A DNA stretch of 64,000 nucleotides, from contig OY759216.1 in assembly GCA_963662175.1 (NCBI GenBank), forward strand, positions 43,975,087 to 44,039,086, given 5' to 3'. This DNA is from Aradus depressus (lineage: Eukaryota; Arthropoda; Insecta; Hemiptera; Aradidae). This document shows positions 1-9,539 of the stretch, piece after piece (position 1 is the stretch's first letter; every line of letters starts with the position of its first letter). The notes under the pieces are model-generated. The model was not told the DNA's origin and ran no database searches. It was given only the letters and a program-made list of their open reading frames with translations. Position numbers and translations under genes: made by a program.

Positions 1-270
1 AGCGAAAGAAAAAAACAGTACATTTAATAATTTTTTTTTATTTGTTAAAATTTCACCAGAGATGTAACATCACCCCGCATGATCTGCATATCATTAATAT
101 TCCGCTGAGGGAGCCTTCTTGATAAAACCATGAGTTTTATGTGTACAATCCTTATCTTTTAATTCTGAAAAACTCAAGCGGTACATCTGAGTGTTAATAC
201 GATCTGTATCTCGTCGTGTATGTTTCTGTTTTCTTACTTATTACGTTAAGGAAAAACGAGTAAAAAAAAA
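1..270. other. AT-rich sequence, nothing recognised
   Basis: No reading frame, RNA or repeat copy that I could match elsewhere in the window. It ends in an A-run that abuts the first Rep-A copy. Confidence 0.4.
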
Positions 271-1020
271 AGGTCGTCGGAGAATCACTGACGATATACT
301 TCCCCAGGACGAATTAATCTATTACTTTTACGCTCTCCCTTCGAAAAAAATCTTCCGTTTGGGCTAAAAATCAATATTTGACTTACATATGGGATTCTGA
401 TTTCTCTAATCTTTGTGCCGTATATTCATTATATCAGCAGTTATTGTGGTTTTTGAGTTGAGGCCATTATCGATGCGCAGTTTTCAACTGAATTTCATGT
501 TTTGCGACACCTAGATTACAAATGTGAAAAAAAAGTGTCTGTCTGTGTCTGTGAACATGAAAACTCCGACACGAAATTTTATATATCGCACCCCCGCTTC
601 AGAAGTTACATAACTCAAAATTCGTCAATTTTTGGTTTATGTCGCAAATGAGGTGAAAAAAATGATCTCTTTATTCAGGAAAAACGACACTTCTCGGGTC
701 CAATAGATTAGAAACTAGAAAGAAAAACGTACCAGCCCTCATTACTTATAACTGCCCATGAAATGAATTTATCGACACAAAATTTACTATGAGGATTTAG
801 GAACTCCTATGTAGGTCAACTGTTTAATATAAGCGCAAATGGTGAACTGGTTTTGGAGGGGAGGGGGAGTTAATTGATTAATTCGTTCTGGGGAAGTACA
901 TTGGTGAACCATCTACTTTTTTTTTTTTTTTTCATTTTTTGGAATCAAGGAATCGGAAAAAACAATATTTTTGACCGATTACATACCTTTCCCTATACAC
1001 TGTATAGCTGGAGAGTAAAA
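271..1020. repeat. Rep-A mosaic: minus, plus, minus
   Basis: Three Rep-A pieces are joined with orientation changes. 271-465 is minus and begins with the hairpin end (GTCGTCGG then AATCACTGACG) and the CTTCCCCAG motif. 471-932 is plus, has a central stretch (about 600-740) that does not match other copies, and ends TTCTGGGGAAGTACATTG. 930-1020 is a minus copy of the left end, finishing near TATAGCTGG. The switch at about 470 is inside the unit, so this is not simply two adjacent whole insertions. Confidence 0.6.
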
Positions 1021-1059
1021 AAAAAATATTAAAAAAAAAAATAGACGAAGAAACTATAA

Positions 1060-1375
1060 AAAGAAGTGAATGCAGCAGTTGGTGACATCTTGGGACGGTA
1101 GAGTTAGCGGTGAACGAGGCACATGGGGAGAATGCCCAATGACCTTACAGCACCATCTAGGGGCAGTTGTCTTCCTAGCTGAGGTGGGGGCACTTCCAAG
1201 GCAGTTTCTTGGTTTTCATTGATCAGGTCTGTGTCGTGTTAGTATTACCGCAACCTGAACCGTTTTCTCAATGTCAACAAACCCTCGTTCATGTGTCAAC
1301 AAACTGGATTGTCCTAGTGTCGCCTCCGTCACTCCCATCAAACCTTGTCAAACCTCCATTCCTATTTTTTATTTT

Positions 1376-1407
<32 letters not shown>
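1060..1407. other. Unclassified block ending in 30-nt poly(T)
   Basis: 1060-1376 is noticeably less AT-rich than its surroundings and unlike any other stretch of the window. No frame looks like a protein I know. 1378-1407 is an uninterrupted T-run, which read on the minus strand would be a poly(A) tail, so this may be the tail of an unrecognised minus-strand retroelement. That is inference only. Confidence 0.3.
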
Positions 1408-1409
<2 letters not shown>

Positions 1410-1694
1410 CAATTCCTAGAAGAATGTTAACAATATTTATAACATTCTTTTACTTCTAGGTATAAGAAAGTATTGTAATTGTGGGAAAATCAGAGATGGC
1501 GTTTAGAATGGATTTTCACGTATGTGCGTCTGTGTATGTGATTGGAATATTGAGACCACTTTCCTTCGGGGTATAAGTACACTTTCCAAGATATTGTTAT
1601 ATTGTTGTAGAGAAAACTGAAAGTTACATTTTATATGTAATATGATTTTTCGCAGGTTTACGAGATATATGCCTAAAACCTTTCTTAAATGTTT

Positions 1695-2119
1695 ACACAC
1701 GTACAAACCCAGAAATACGTACTTTATCTTCACAACACTAACTACAAAACCCCCCACGAAGGTTGAATAGAAGATGGAACCGCGACTTACTGCCACCTTA
1801 AATCCTATTCGTTCCTAATATTTTTTTAATATTATTACACATTATTTTCCTTTACTTTTATCATCTCTCTTACCCATTCATCAAAATTGTCTTTCAATTC
1901 CTTTTTATTTATTAACTTTTATTTTTTTTTATTATTTTATTTTTTTCCTTGTCCTAATAATTAATATAAATTGTCGTCCCGAGGACCTACCACTGGGTGG
2001 CCTTCCTCTCACATGCCATTCACGCCAACGTATCCATACCCGCCAACATAGATGCTGGTTTTTGCACCCCAGCAACAGTTGCATCTTTATAAATAAAAGA
2101 AAAAAAAAAAAAAAAAAAA
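1695..2119 (+). mobile_element. 5'-truncated Jockey copy, same family as 3763-8465
   Basis: The sequence matches the last about 110 nt of ORF2 and the whole 3' UTR of the full-length element at 8010-8465. It includes the C-terminal codons for PRRL, then R(W)NRDLLPP, the GGACCTACCACTGGGTGG block, and AATAAA at 2092 followed by poly(A) to 2119. By eye the match is close but not identical. The octamer AAATGTTT stands at 1687-1694 and again at 2117-2124, a plausible target-site duplication, although the second copy overlaps the A-tail. Truncation at the 5' end is the usual outcome of incomplete target-primed reverse transcription. Confidence 0.85.
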
Positions 2120-2150
2120 TGTTTTAAATTTTTTTTTTTTTTTTTTTTTT

Positions 2151-2310
2151 TTGTCATGGTGGCTGTGCGGGCTAGAGCGTAGGGTTTTGGTCGCATGGTC
2201 TCACCATGGTTTGCGGGTTCCAATCCCGTCCGGAAGTGAGTTTTTTTTCGTAGATAGAACTCCCTCCCGGGGCCATGGATGTCGTAAATAACTAGATAAC
2301 ATAATGCATG
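2151..2310 (+). mobile_element. Second tRNA-derived SINE type, head region
   Basis: A tRNA-like head carries an A-box-like stretch near 2159-2176 (GGCTGTGCGGGCTAGAGC) and a B-box-like GGGTTCCAATCCC at 2215-2227. It is followed by a non-tRNA body with CTCCCTCCCGGGGCC. It differs from SINE-1 in both boxes and body. Cloverleaf pairing beyond the T-arm is poor, so it is not a functional tRNA gene. It begins just after a poly(T) run downstream of the truncated Jockey copy. The 3' boundary is uncertain; AT-rich sequence follows to 2579. Confidence 0.5.
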
Positions 2311-2579
2311 GCTAATATGCACCGTACATAAAGCAAAAAAAGTAAGTAAATTTGATGATAATAGGACAAAGTAAAGTAATAAATGGCAATATGTACAATA
2401 ATAAATAAAAATAAATATAAATAAAAATAATGAAGAAAAATATGTAATATAATATCTACAGGAGTAAAATATGAACATTTTTATGATACAACAATGAAAA
2501 ATAAATAAATATAACAATTAAAAAAATGTGTGAGTCCAATTAGTACTGCTCGTATTTATGTGTAAACATAATATGTATA

Positions 2580-2621
2580 CAGGAACGTACCACTTACATA
2601 TTATGTAGTGGTACGTTCCTG
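2580..2621. repeat. Perfect 15-bp inverted repeat hairpin
   Basis: CAGGAACGTACCACT at 2580-2594 is the exact reverse complement of 2607-2621, with a 12-nt spacer. It sits in AT-rich DNA and matches nothing else in the window. It could be a relic of a tiny palindromic insertion. Confidence 0.8.
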
Positions 2622-3012
2622 AAAAGAAGAAATTAAATTTTTTTTATTTGTTTAATTGATTTATAATATATTAATACATCATATACACTCTTTTTACTCA
2701 CATAATCTGGTAATGACGTGTAATTTTGTGATCTGTTATATATGAATATGTCTCCAAATCGAGAATTTAGTCTTTGGTAGTTCATTTAGAAGGTAGTCGT
2801 GTAATTACAATATAATTGCAATTAAAAAATGGGGAATAATCTTGAAAATATTTTAGGGTTTATTTATTACTTAAAAATTGTTGACGATAATTCAAAAGGA
2901 ATTTTTAGACTTAATAGAATAGTTGGCATCAGTAACGTAACAAGACAACGAAGTAAAGACGCTGTCCGAGCTAGTGACAGTCACTCTAAGGAGAAACTCA
3001 CTTATCCTCTCT

Positions 3013-3276
3013 AGGGTGCCGGTAGTACCGAGGTAGCTGAATTCAAGATCGCAAGTTCGAAACCCGGTAAAAGCCCTTATCTGGGGAGGGGAAAAAACCT
3101 TGAACATGCCTTGAAGTGAGTGAGTCCCCGAGCTAATTCTCGTTAAAGACCCCCTAGCCTAGATAAATAAACCAAGATAGGCAAAATTTAGGACGCTCGG
3201 AGTACATTTTGGCTAATGTCCACCAGGACGACGAAAGTGCGCTTTGGTAGACGATATGACCTTTTAGTTAAAGTTG
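3013..3276 (+). mobile_element. SINE-1 copy
   Basis: The head reads GGGTGCCGGTAGTACC and then a B box AAGTTCGAAACCCGG. The body has the family block GTTAAAGACCCCCTAGCCTAG, GCAAAATTTAGGAC and a GACGAAAGTGCGCT region, ending near TAGTTAAAG. The copy is diverged in the middle and has lost the terminal tail. Confidence 0.8.
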
Positions 3277-3540
3277 CACTTTTTCATTCCAGTTCATGAA
3301 ATTACTACGAAAGGTTTTGAGAGAAGGGGGGAGGGGGTGCGAGCTAAGATGTAAAAAATTAAATGAATTCAGCTGGAGATCATACTTTTTGAAATTTAAT
3401 GATGCCAATTTGGAATTGTTCTTTCGGTCTTCATCTTCAATGATAACCTCAGCCATTCAGATTGAAGGGTACAGGACATTACTTCATCGTAGTTACTCTC
3501 AGAGATATAATAATGAAATTAACTATATTTCCTCCTACGC

Positions 3541-3606
3541 TGAGGATTCGAACTTGGTCCCATCCGGTTTGTAGGCAAGGTCACTACCTACTCATCCAAT
3601 AGTGCC
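3541..3606 (-). pseudogene. tRNA-like relic
   Basis: On the minus strand the segment reads roughly as a tRNA body: a GATGAGTAGG A-box-like part, a central loop, and AAGTTCGAATCC as the B box. The acceptor ends do not pair. It may be a SINE head of a third type or a decayed tRNA. The stretch 3277-3540 upstream holds nothing I recognise. Confidence 0.25.
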
Positions 3607-3751
3607 ATTGTTGATCCTAGAACCCTGTAAATAAACAATTATTATCTAACAATTATTCAACTAACAACTACTTTGATATACAGTAGCGTTTGTTTAATCT
3701 ATAAATAACATTTCAAACAATTATGACTGTTGTTGTGAGAATATAGTGTTA

Positions 3752-3762
3752 GAAGTTAGAGG
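3752..3762. repeat. Target-site duplication, left copy
   Basis: GAAGTTAGAGG here is repeated exactly at 8466-8476, immediately after the poly(A) tail of the Jockey element. This fixes the 5' end of the element at 3763. Confidence 0.85.
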
Positions 3763-4106
3763 GATTTTATGTGATTAAGGTTATAGTTGGGTTTCGTGCC
3801 AATGTTATTTTTCGGTTATTTCTCTACAATGTTTTCATTAAAATAAGTTTTCTAAATGTATTAATAAGAACAGCTGTGATATTGATATAGTAAACATCAT
3901 TTTTTTTGTGCTCTTCAATATTTTTGTTAAAAAAGTATATTCTGTTTGTTTAAATTTGTTTAAAATCTTATCTTATTTTTGGTTTGAGTTGTTTTGTTTT
4001 GTTTAAGAACTTTTTCATAATGCAAGTCAAAACATCGTAAGCTAGCTGATTTTTATTTATTTTATTTATTATTTTTTTTTATTATTATTTTCTTTTATTT
4101 CATTTA
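3763..4106 (+). promoter_or_regulatory. Jockey 5' leader / presumed internal promoter
   Basis: The region lies between the target-site duplication and the ORF1 ATG. Jockey elements are known to start transcription at their own first base from an internal Pol II promoter, so this segment should contain it. It is T-rich (several TTTGTTT and TTTATT runs) and begins GATTTTATGTG. I see no clear TATA box or initiator motif. Confidence 0.5.
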
Positions 4107-5420
4107 ATGGCAACCATTGAGGAAAAGAAAGAAGTCAACAATGCTGTGCCAGTAATCACACCGTGGCAAAAAGCATTTTCCAGAAAGAGGTCCGCTATAG
4201 AAAATAGAGACCCAAGGAAAATCGCTCGTCCTGCAGACACCATTCCTGTAAGTAACCCTTACACTCCATTAGCAACAAAAGATGACAACATGGAGACAGT
4301 AAAGGAAACTTTCGAGAAACCTCCTCCTATTTTCATTAAAGATGAAGTGACCAGTTGCAAGCACTTCATTGAAGAATTAATTAAAACTTCTGGGCCCGAT
4401 TCCTTCATATTGAAAGCCACGACAAGAGGGATTACCTTATATCCCACGAAGCCCGAACACTATAGGGCATTCATCCATCTTCTCGATAACCATAAAGTTG
4501 AGTATCACACTTATCAACTGAAGTCGGAAAAGGTGCCGAGGGTGGTAGTTCGTGGCCTTCATCCTTCGTCCGACAAGGAGGAGATCATCGCAGCCTTCAG
4601 TGAGAAGGGTTATCAGGTGAAAGGAGTCATGAATGTCTACAAGAAATCATGGCTCCAACAAGACCCCAGTGTGCCCGACTCCGCTCCAATCAATGTCCCC
4701 CTCCCACTATTTTTTATCGACATAGAACCGAAGACATTTAACGAAAATATCTTTGATATTAAATCTTTACTGTACTGCAAAGTGACAGTAGAGGAACCCT
4801 ATAGAACAAGGTCTATAGTCCAGTGCAAAAGATGTCAGTCGTACGGACACACCCAATCATTTTGCAGACTGCGCCATAAGTGCGTGCGGTGCGGTCAGGA
4901 CCATGTCTCTGGTACATGCCAGAAACCAAGAACCACTGCAGCCACATGTGCCAACTGCAAGGGCTCTCACCCTGCCAACTACAGGGGGTGCATTGTCTAC
5001 CAAGAACTTCGAAATCGACGGACAATTTCTTCTCCTCCAGTAGACAACAAGAGGTTTACGCCGCCGATGAATTCAACAGCTTTTCCCGTCATGCCTCAAA
5101 GGACTCAACCAACTCCGGCGACTCATCCTGCAGCGACTGGGCGGCCACATGTCAGTGCCTTCCGTCCACCACCCGCTACAGAAAGGAAATCCAGCTACGC
5201 AGATTCCCTTCGACGTCAGAGAACTTCTGGACTGGACAGATCCGATCCTCCGTCAGGGGGCATGGGAGAGGAAGGGTCCCAGTGGTCACCTCCTAATAAT
5301 GGTATCCCTCCACATTTTAATAACTTTTTATCAAGTCTACAAACTATCATCCAGCCCCTTGTCACCCTCCTTTCACAGTTATCACAAATGACACAACTCT
5401 TCACACAGTATGCACACTAA
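4107..5420 (+). CDS. Jockey ORF1 protein (gag-like, zinc knuckles)
   Basis: A 437-residue nucleic-acid-binding protein that would coat the element RNA and bring it to chromatin. Residues 1-75 are basic and probably disordered. About 95-230 resembles the RRM-like and PRE_C2HC region of Jockey ORF1 proteins (VVVRGLHPS near 147, then PLPLFFIDIEP near 198). Three zinc knuckles follow: C240-x2-C-x4-H-x4-C253, C259-x2-C-x3-H-x4-C271 and C281-x2-C-x3-H-x6-C295. The tail from 300 is Pro/Ser/Thr-rich and ends in a hydrophobic stretch. The first ATG of the frame is used. The stop overlaps the ORF2 start by 11 nt. Confidence 0.93.
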   Translation: MATIEEKKEVNNAVPVITPWQKAFSRKRSAIENRDPRKIARPADTIPVSNPYTPLATKDDNMETVKETFEKPPPIFIKDEVTSCKHFIEELIKTSGPDSFILKATTRGITLYPTKPEHYRAFIHLLDNHKVEYHTYQLKSEKVPRVVVRGLHPSSDKEEIIAAFSEKGYQVKGVMNVYKKSWLQQDPSVPDSAPINVPLPLFFIDIEPKTFNENIFDIKSLLYCKVTVEEPYRTRSIVQCKRCQSYGHTQSFCRLRHKCVRCGQDHVSGTCQKPRTTAATCANCKGSHPANYRGCIVYQELRNRRTISSPPVDNKRFTPPMNSTAFPVMPQRTQPTPATHPAATGRPHVSAFRPPPATERKSSYADSLRRQRTSGLDRSDPPSGGMGEEGSQWSPPNNGIPPHFNNFLSSLQTIIQPLVTLLSQLSQMTQLFTQYAH

Positions 5421-8118
5421 TTCACTCACCATTGGTTCCTTGTCAGTTCTTCTGTGGAATGCGAACGGACTTATACAACATAAAAACGAACTGGACATAC
5501 TTCTACATGACAGACGGATTGACGTTGCCCTAATCTCTGAAACCCACCTGACGTCCAAATCAAAATTGTCTTTCCGGAACTATACTATACATCGAGCTGA
5601 TCATCCTGACGACACTAGTCACGGCGGGGCAGCTGTTGTCATAAAGTCCTCACTCACACACTACCCACTTCCGAACGTAACCACACCTCACATCCAGGCA
5701 GCAGCTATCACTCTACATACACGACACAAAAAGATTAACCTTGTTGCCGTTTATTGCCCTCCGAGGTTCGCCATAGCTCCTGCTACATTTTCAGCATTTT
5801 TCCGGAAATGGGGACCCTGTTTCATTGCCGGTGGAGACTACAATGCTAAACACCAGCAATGGGGCTCGCGGCTCTGTACACCGAGGGGAAGGAGTCTCAA
5901 TACTACAATCAACAATGACAACTTACAAACCACTTCACCGAGTACACCAACATACTGGCCAACTTCAAGACGCAAATTACCAGACCTACTTGACTTTTTT
6001 GTACACAAAGGTTTAAGAGGTATGCCATCATCTGTGAGCACCACGACCGACCTCTCTTCGGATCATTCACCGGTGTTTTTAAACGTCTGGGCGGAGCCGT
6101 CTCAAAAGGAGAGTAAACCGACGCTAACTCCAGGACTGATGGACTGGGAGTTATTCAGGGAAACCTTAAACGCTAAGCTCTCTGTACCATATTCCCTAAA
6201 GACAGAGGAGGAGCTAGAGCAGGCAGTGGAGTTCTACACATGTAGTGTTCAGGAAGCCGCATGGTCTTCATCATTTCCCTCAAAGCTGGCTTCCAGGCAA
6301 GATCTACCGGCTTACCCAGAGTACATTCGCAGATTGATCAGGGAGAAGCGGAGAGCACGGCAGATATGGCAATCCTCCAGACTACCGACTGACAAACAGA
6401 TATACAATCGACTGAATAACAAACTGAAGACGGAAATTAAACTATTTCGAAAAGCTAAATTTGATACTTACTTCTCCAACTTGAATGCTGAAAGTGGCAG
6501 TCTCTGGCGAAAAACTCGTCGGGTGCTGCGTCAACCAGCAACGTCAGTACCTCTGCGATATGACAATGACTCATGGGCCATAACAGACGAGGAGAAAGCA
6601 GAGCGCTTCGCCTCCCATCTCACACAAACCTTCACACCTCATCCAGACATGCATGATTTAACACATGAAACACATGTCTCACAAACACTACATATTCCAT
6701 TACCCCTTTCACTCCCTCCCAAATCATTCACACCTTCTGAAGTCGCATTTGAAATTCAACACCTCCCCAAAAAGAAGTCCCCAGGGTATGACCTCATTAC
6801 GGCTGAAGTTCTCAAGGAATTACCTCGGAAAGCTGTCGTGTTCCTGACAACCCTGTTTAACTGCATACTACGCACAACACGCTTTCCAATTCAATGGAAA
6901 CTCTCACACATTCTTATGATACTAAAATCAAAGAAGCCAGAACACTCTCCTTCCTCCTACCGACCTATCAGTCTTCTTCCACTATGTTCTAAACTCTTCG
7001 AAAAATTACTATACAAAAGGCTCATAACTATTCTTTCCAGTCAGCAAACACTTCCTCATCATCAGTTTGGCTTCCGCTCAGAACACTCCACAATACACCA
7101 GTTACACAGGGTTGTGGATTACGTGGCGTCTGCCCTAGAAAGAAAGTTTTATGCAACGGGGGCGTTCCTTGATGTAAGTCAGGCTTTTGACCGAGTTTGG
7201 CACGCGGGACTTCTTTATAAATTGAGACCGTTGCTTCCTCACACATATTATTTAATCATTCATTCATATCTAACAAACAGATACTTCGCCGTCCGTCAGG
7301 GCTCTGCTATCTCCTCAATAAGACCCATATTGGCGGGTGTACCGCAGGGTTCTGTCTTAGCTCCTTTATTATATACAATATACACATCTGACATGCCCAC
7401 CTCCATCCACACAATGACAGCTACATACGCCGATGACACCGCCATCTTAGCTGCTGCTGACCTTCACATACACGCCTCATTTACACTACAACACCATCTC
7501 ACACAAATTGAAAACTGGTGCAACACATGGAAAATCAAACTAAATACAGAAAAATCACAGCACATCACATTTACACTTCGACGAGAAACATGCCCCCCCG
7601 TTTTCATCTACGACAAGCCCCTCCCTCAAACTAATACTGTACGATACCTAGGACTGACATTGGATCGAAGACTGACATGGAATCCTCACACACGTCTCAC
7701 ACGAAACACGCTGAACCGTCGACTCAAAATACTCTACGGACTTCTAAATAGACGATCAAAATTAGACATGACACAAAAACGGAACTGTTATACTTACTTA
7801 CTTAGACCATTATGGACATACGGATCACAGATATACGGTTCAGCAAAACCATCCAACATCAAACGAATTCAGGCATTTCAGTCAAAAACCCTCAGACTGA
7901 TAACACAATGCCCCCCATACATAAACAACAGAACACTTCATAACGATCTTATGATACACACAGTACCCGACACAATACAAACTATTTACATACGTTTTTT
8001 TAGAAAACTTTACACACATACAAATCCAGAAATACGTACTTTATCTTCACAACACTTACCACAAAACCCCCCACGAAGGTTGAAGAGGAGGTGGAACCGC
8101 GACTTACTGCCACCTTAA
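5410..8118 (+). CDS. Jockey ORF2: APE endonuclease and reverse transcriptase
   Basis: A 902-residue enzyme for target-primed reverse transcription. The endonuclease (about 10-235) shows WNANG at 16-20, SETHL with E44, GGDYNAKH at 141-148 and SSDHSP with D218/H219, which are the catalytic positions of APE-type nucleases. The reverse transcriptase (about 430-730) shows SYRPISLLP, HQFGFR, FLDVSQAFDRVWH with D588, AGVPQGSVLAPLLY and YADD at 673-676. The C-terminus has WTYGSQIYG and ends RRWNRDLLPP; no RNase H domain follows, as in Jockey elements. It starts in the +1 frame inside the end of ORF1 (ATG at 5410, ORF1 stop at 5418-5420), suggesting termination-reinitiation. Confidence 0.96.
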   Translation: MHTNSLTIGSLSVLLWNANGLIQHKNELDILLHDRRIDVALISETHLTSKSKLSFRNYTIHRADHPDDTSHGGAAVVIKSSLTHYPLPNVTTPHIQAAAITLHTRHKKINLVAVYCPPRFAIAPATFSAFFRKWGPCFIAGGDYNAKHQQWGSRLCTPRGRSLNTTINNDNLQTTSPSTPTYWPTSRRKLPDLLDFFVHKGLRGMPSSVSTTTDLSSDHSPVFLNVWAEPSQKESKPTLTPGLMDWELFRETLNAKLSVPYSLKTEEELEQAVEFYTCSVQEAAWSSSFPSKLASRQDLPAYPEYIRRLIREKRRARQIWQSSRLPTDKQIYNRLNNKLKTEIKLFRKAKFDTYFSNLNAESGSLWRKTRRVLRQPATSVPLRYDNDSWAITDEEKAERFASHLTQTFTPHPDMHDLTHETHVSQTLHIPLPLSLPPKSFTPSEVAFEIQHLPKKKSPGYDLITAEVLKELPRKAVVFLTTLFNCILRTTRFPIQWKLSHILMILKSKKPEHSPSSYRPISLLPLCSKLFEKLLYKRLITILSSQQTLPHHQFGFRSEHSTIHQLHRVVDYVASALERKFYATGAFLDVSQAFDRVWHAGLLYKLRPLLPHTYYLIIHSYLTNRYFAVRQGSAISSIRPILAGVPQGSVLAPLLYTIYTSDMPTSIHTMTATYADDTAILAAADLHIHASFTLQHHLTQIENWCNTWKIKLNTEKSQHITFTLRRETCPPVFIYDKPLPQTNTVRYLGLTLDRRLTWNPHTRLTRNTLNRRLKILYGLLNRRSKLDMTQKRNCYTYLLRPLWTYGSQIYGSAKPSNIKRIQAFQSKTLRLITQCPPYINNRTLHNDLMIHTVPDTIQTIYIRFFRKLYTHTNPEIRTLSSQHLPQNPPRRLKRRWNRDLLPP

Positions 8119-8465
8119 TTCCTATTCGTTCTTAATATTTGTATTTTTTTTTTTATTCTTTTACATTATTTTCCTTCAGTTTTACCATCTCTCTTACCCA
8201 TTCCATCAAAGTTGTCTTTCACTTCCTTTTTATTTATTTATTTTTTTTTTAAATTATTATTATTTATTTATTTTTTTATTTTTCCCTTGTCCTTATAATT
8301 AATATAAATTTTCGTCCCGAGGACCTACCACTGGGTGGCCTTCCTCTCACATGCCATTCACGCCAACGTCTCCATACCTACCAACATAGATGCTGGTTGT
8401 TGCCCCCTAGCAACAGTTGCATCTTTATGAATAAAAGCCAAAAAAAAAAAAAAAAAAAAAAAAAA
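8119..8465 (+). other. Jockey 3' UTR, stem-loop, AATAAA and poly(A)
   Basis: A T-rich first half is followed by a conserved block (8317-8430) also present at 1977-2090. Near the end TGTTGC (8398-8403) pairs with GCAACA (8410-8415) around a six-base loop. The stem is mostly preserved in the truncated copy, so it is a candidate for the structure its own RT recognises. AATAAA is at 8430-8435 and an A-run of about 26 closes the element. Confidence 0.85.
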
Positions 8466-8476
8466 GAAGTTAGAGG
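8466..8476. repeat. Target-site duplication, right copy
   Basis: GAAGTTAGAGG directly follows the poly(A) tail and is identical to 3752-3762. Confidence 0.85.
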
Positions 8477-8589
8477 AAAAGAAGCAGGAACTCTGGGACT
8501 AGTTTATGTGTATTATTATTTAAACGACCAGCTGGCTTTCGAGGTTTTCATCATCATCATTTTTTCTTCTTATTATTATTATTTTTTTT

Positions 8590-8820
8590 ACTTCCCCAGT
8601 TATACGAAGTATAGAGGGGAGTTAAATAATCTGTCGAAAATTCGGGGGTGGGGTTTTCATTGGAATTTTATGTTTTCGACCTTTACGATAGAATAAAACA
8701 CGATAACTCCCGATAGAATGAATGTATCGACACGAAATTTTATATGTGAATCCAGAAAGCTCTAAAGCTGATACATATTGTTCTTCAGTCTGGGAGGGGA
8801 ATTAATTATTTACAACCTTT
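8590..8820 (+). repeat. Rep-A copy, left part
   Basis: It starts TACTTCCCCAGTTATACGAAG and runs through the GATAACTCCCGATAGAATG and ATGTATCGACACGAAATTTT blocks before decaying near GGGAGGGGAATTAATT. The right end is missing. Confidence 0.75.
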
Positions 8821-9480
8821 TTTTAACCTTTTTTTTTTTCACATATAGATCTGACGAAACCTTAATAACTGATCAAAAAGTCTTGAAACGTTGACCTCAA
8901 TAAAAGAACAACCGTGATCCCTACAGCGATACTAGCTACGTGGAAGATAATCACGTAAAACCCACTTTAATGATATATTTAGAATATAGTAATAACATCA
9001 TTTCAAATGATATGATATAATTATATTTTTAATAATTCTTTTTGATGAAATAATAATTTAAATTTTTTGCCTTGAACAGTTATCAATAAGTTGCCAAATT
9101 AAATAATTATTTATATTAATTATAATTTACACAACCTCCATTTAAATTATTAAGTTTAAAAATCAAATATTAAATTATTTTCATAGTTTTATTTGTATTA
9201 AGTTTTTTAATAAATGCTTGAGTGAATGTGCTCTGCTTTTTAGCTGATTTCTTTCACCATATGAGCTAATTCGGTCAGGGAAACTATTATCTCTTGGGGT
9301 AGGTTAAGTGGTAAGTGTTTAATTCGCACATATGTGTGAAAGTATTTCTGGTTTTCTTTGTATTTCTCAAAAATTCTTGATGTCATGCGCGTCATGACGT
9401 AGTGTTTTGTTGCTTATATAAAGGTGGGCTTTTATAAATGTCTTTTGACTAAATTCAGCTGCAGTTAAGACTTGTCATTG
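8821..9480. other. AT-rich stretch, nothing recognised
   Basis: No coding frame and no match to the window's repeat families. It is very AT-rich around 8990-9200. Confidence 0.4.
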
Positions 9481-9539
9481 TTCGCTATCCATTGAAAATA
9501 CCGGACTCAGAAAAAAATACTCCTCTTATCCAGACGAAA

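Larger units (their letters stand above)
3763..8465 (+). mobile_element. Full-length Jockey-clade LINE, both ORFs intact
   Basis: A 4703-bp non-LTR retrotransposon consisting of a 344-nt leader, ORF1 (4107-5420), ORF2 (5410-8118), a 3' UTR and a poly(A) tail. It is flanked by an 11-bp target-site duplication. Layout (gag-like ORF1 with three zinc knuckles, then APE endonuclease and reverse transcriptase without RNase H) is that of the Jockey clade, whose members are usually 4-5 kb. No stop or frameshift interrupts either ORF, and the tail is long and pure, all signs of recent insertion. Whether it is active cannot be decided from sequence. Confidence 0.95.

Noticed and set aside
2020..2517. 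165-codon minus-strand open frame
   Set aside because: It is the antisense of the Jockey 3' tail, poly(A/T) and a SINE head; the translation is mostly poly-Phe/Lys and homopolymer-driven.
4813..5025. Antisense and shifted frames within ORF1 and ORF2
   Set aside because: They are by-products of the conserved coding sequence on the plus strand and have no domain of their own.
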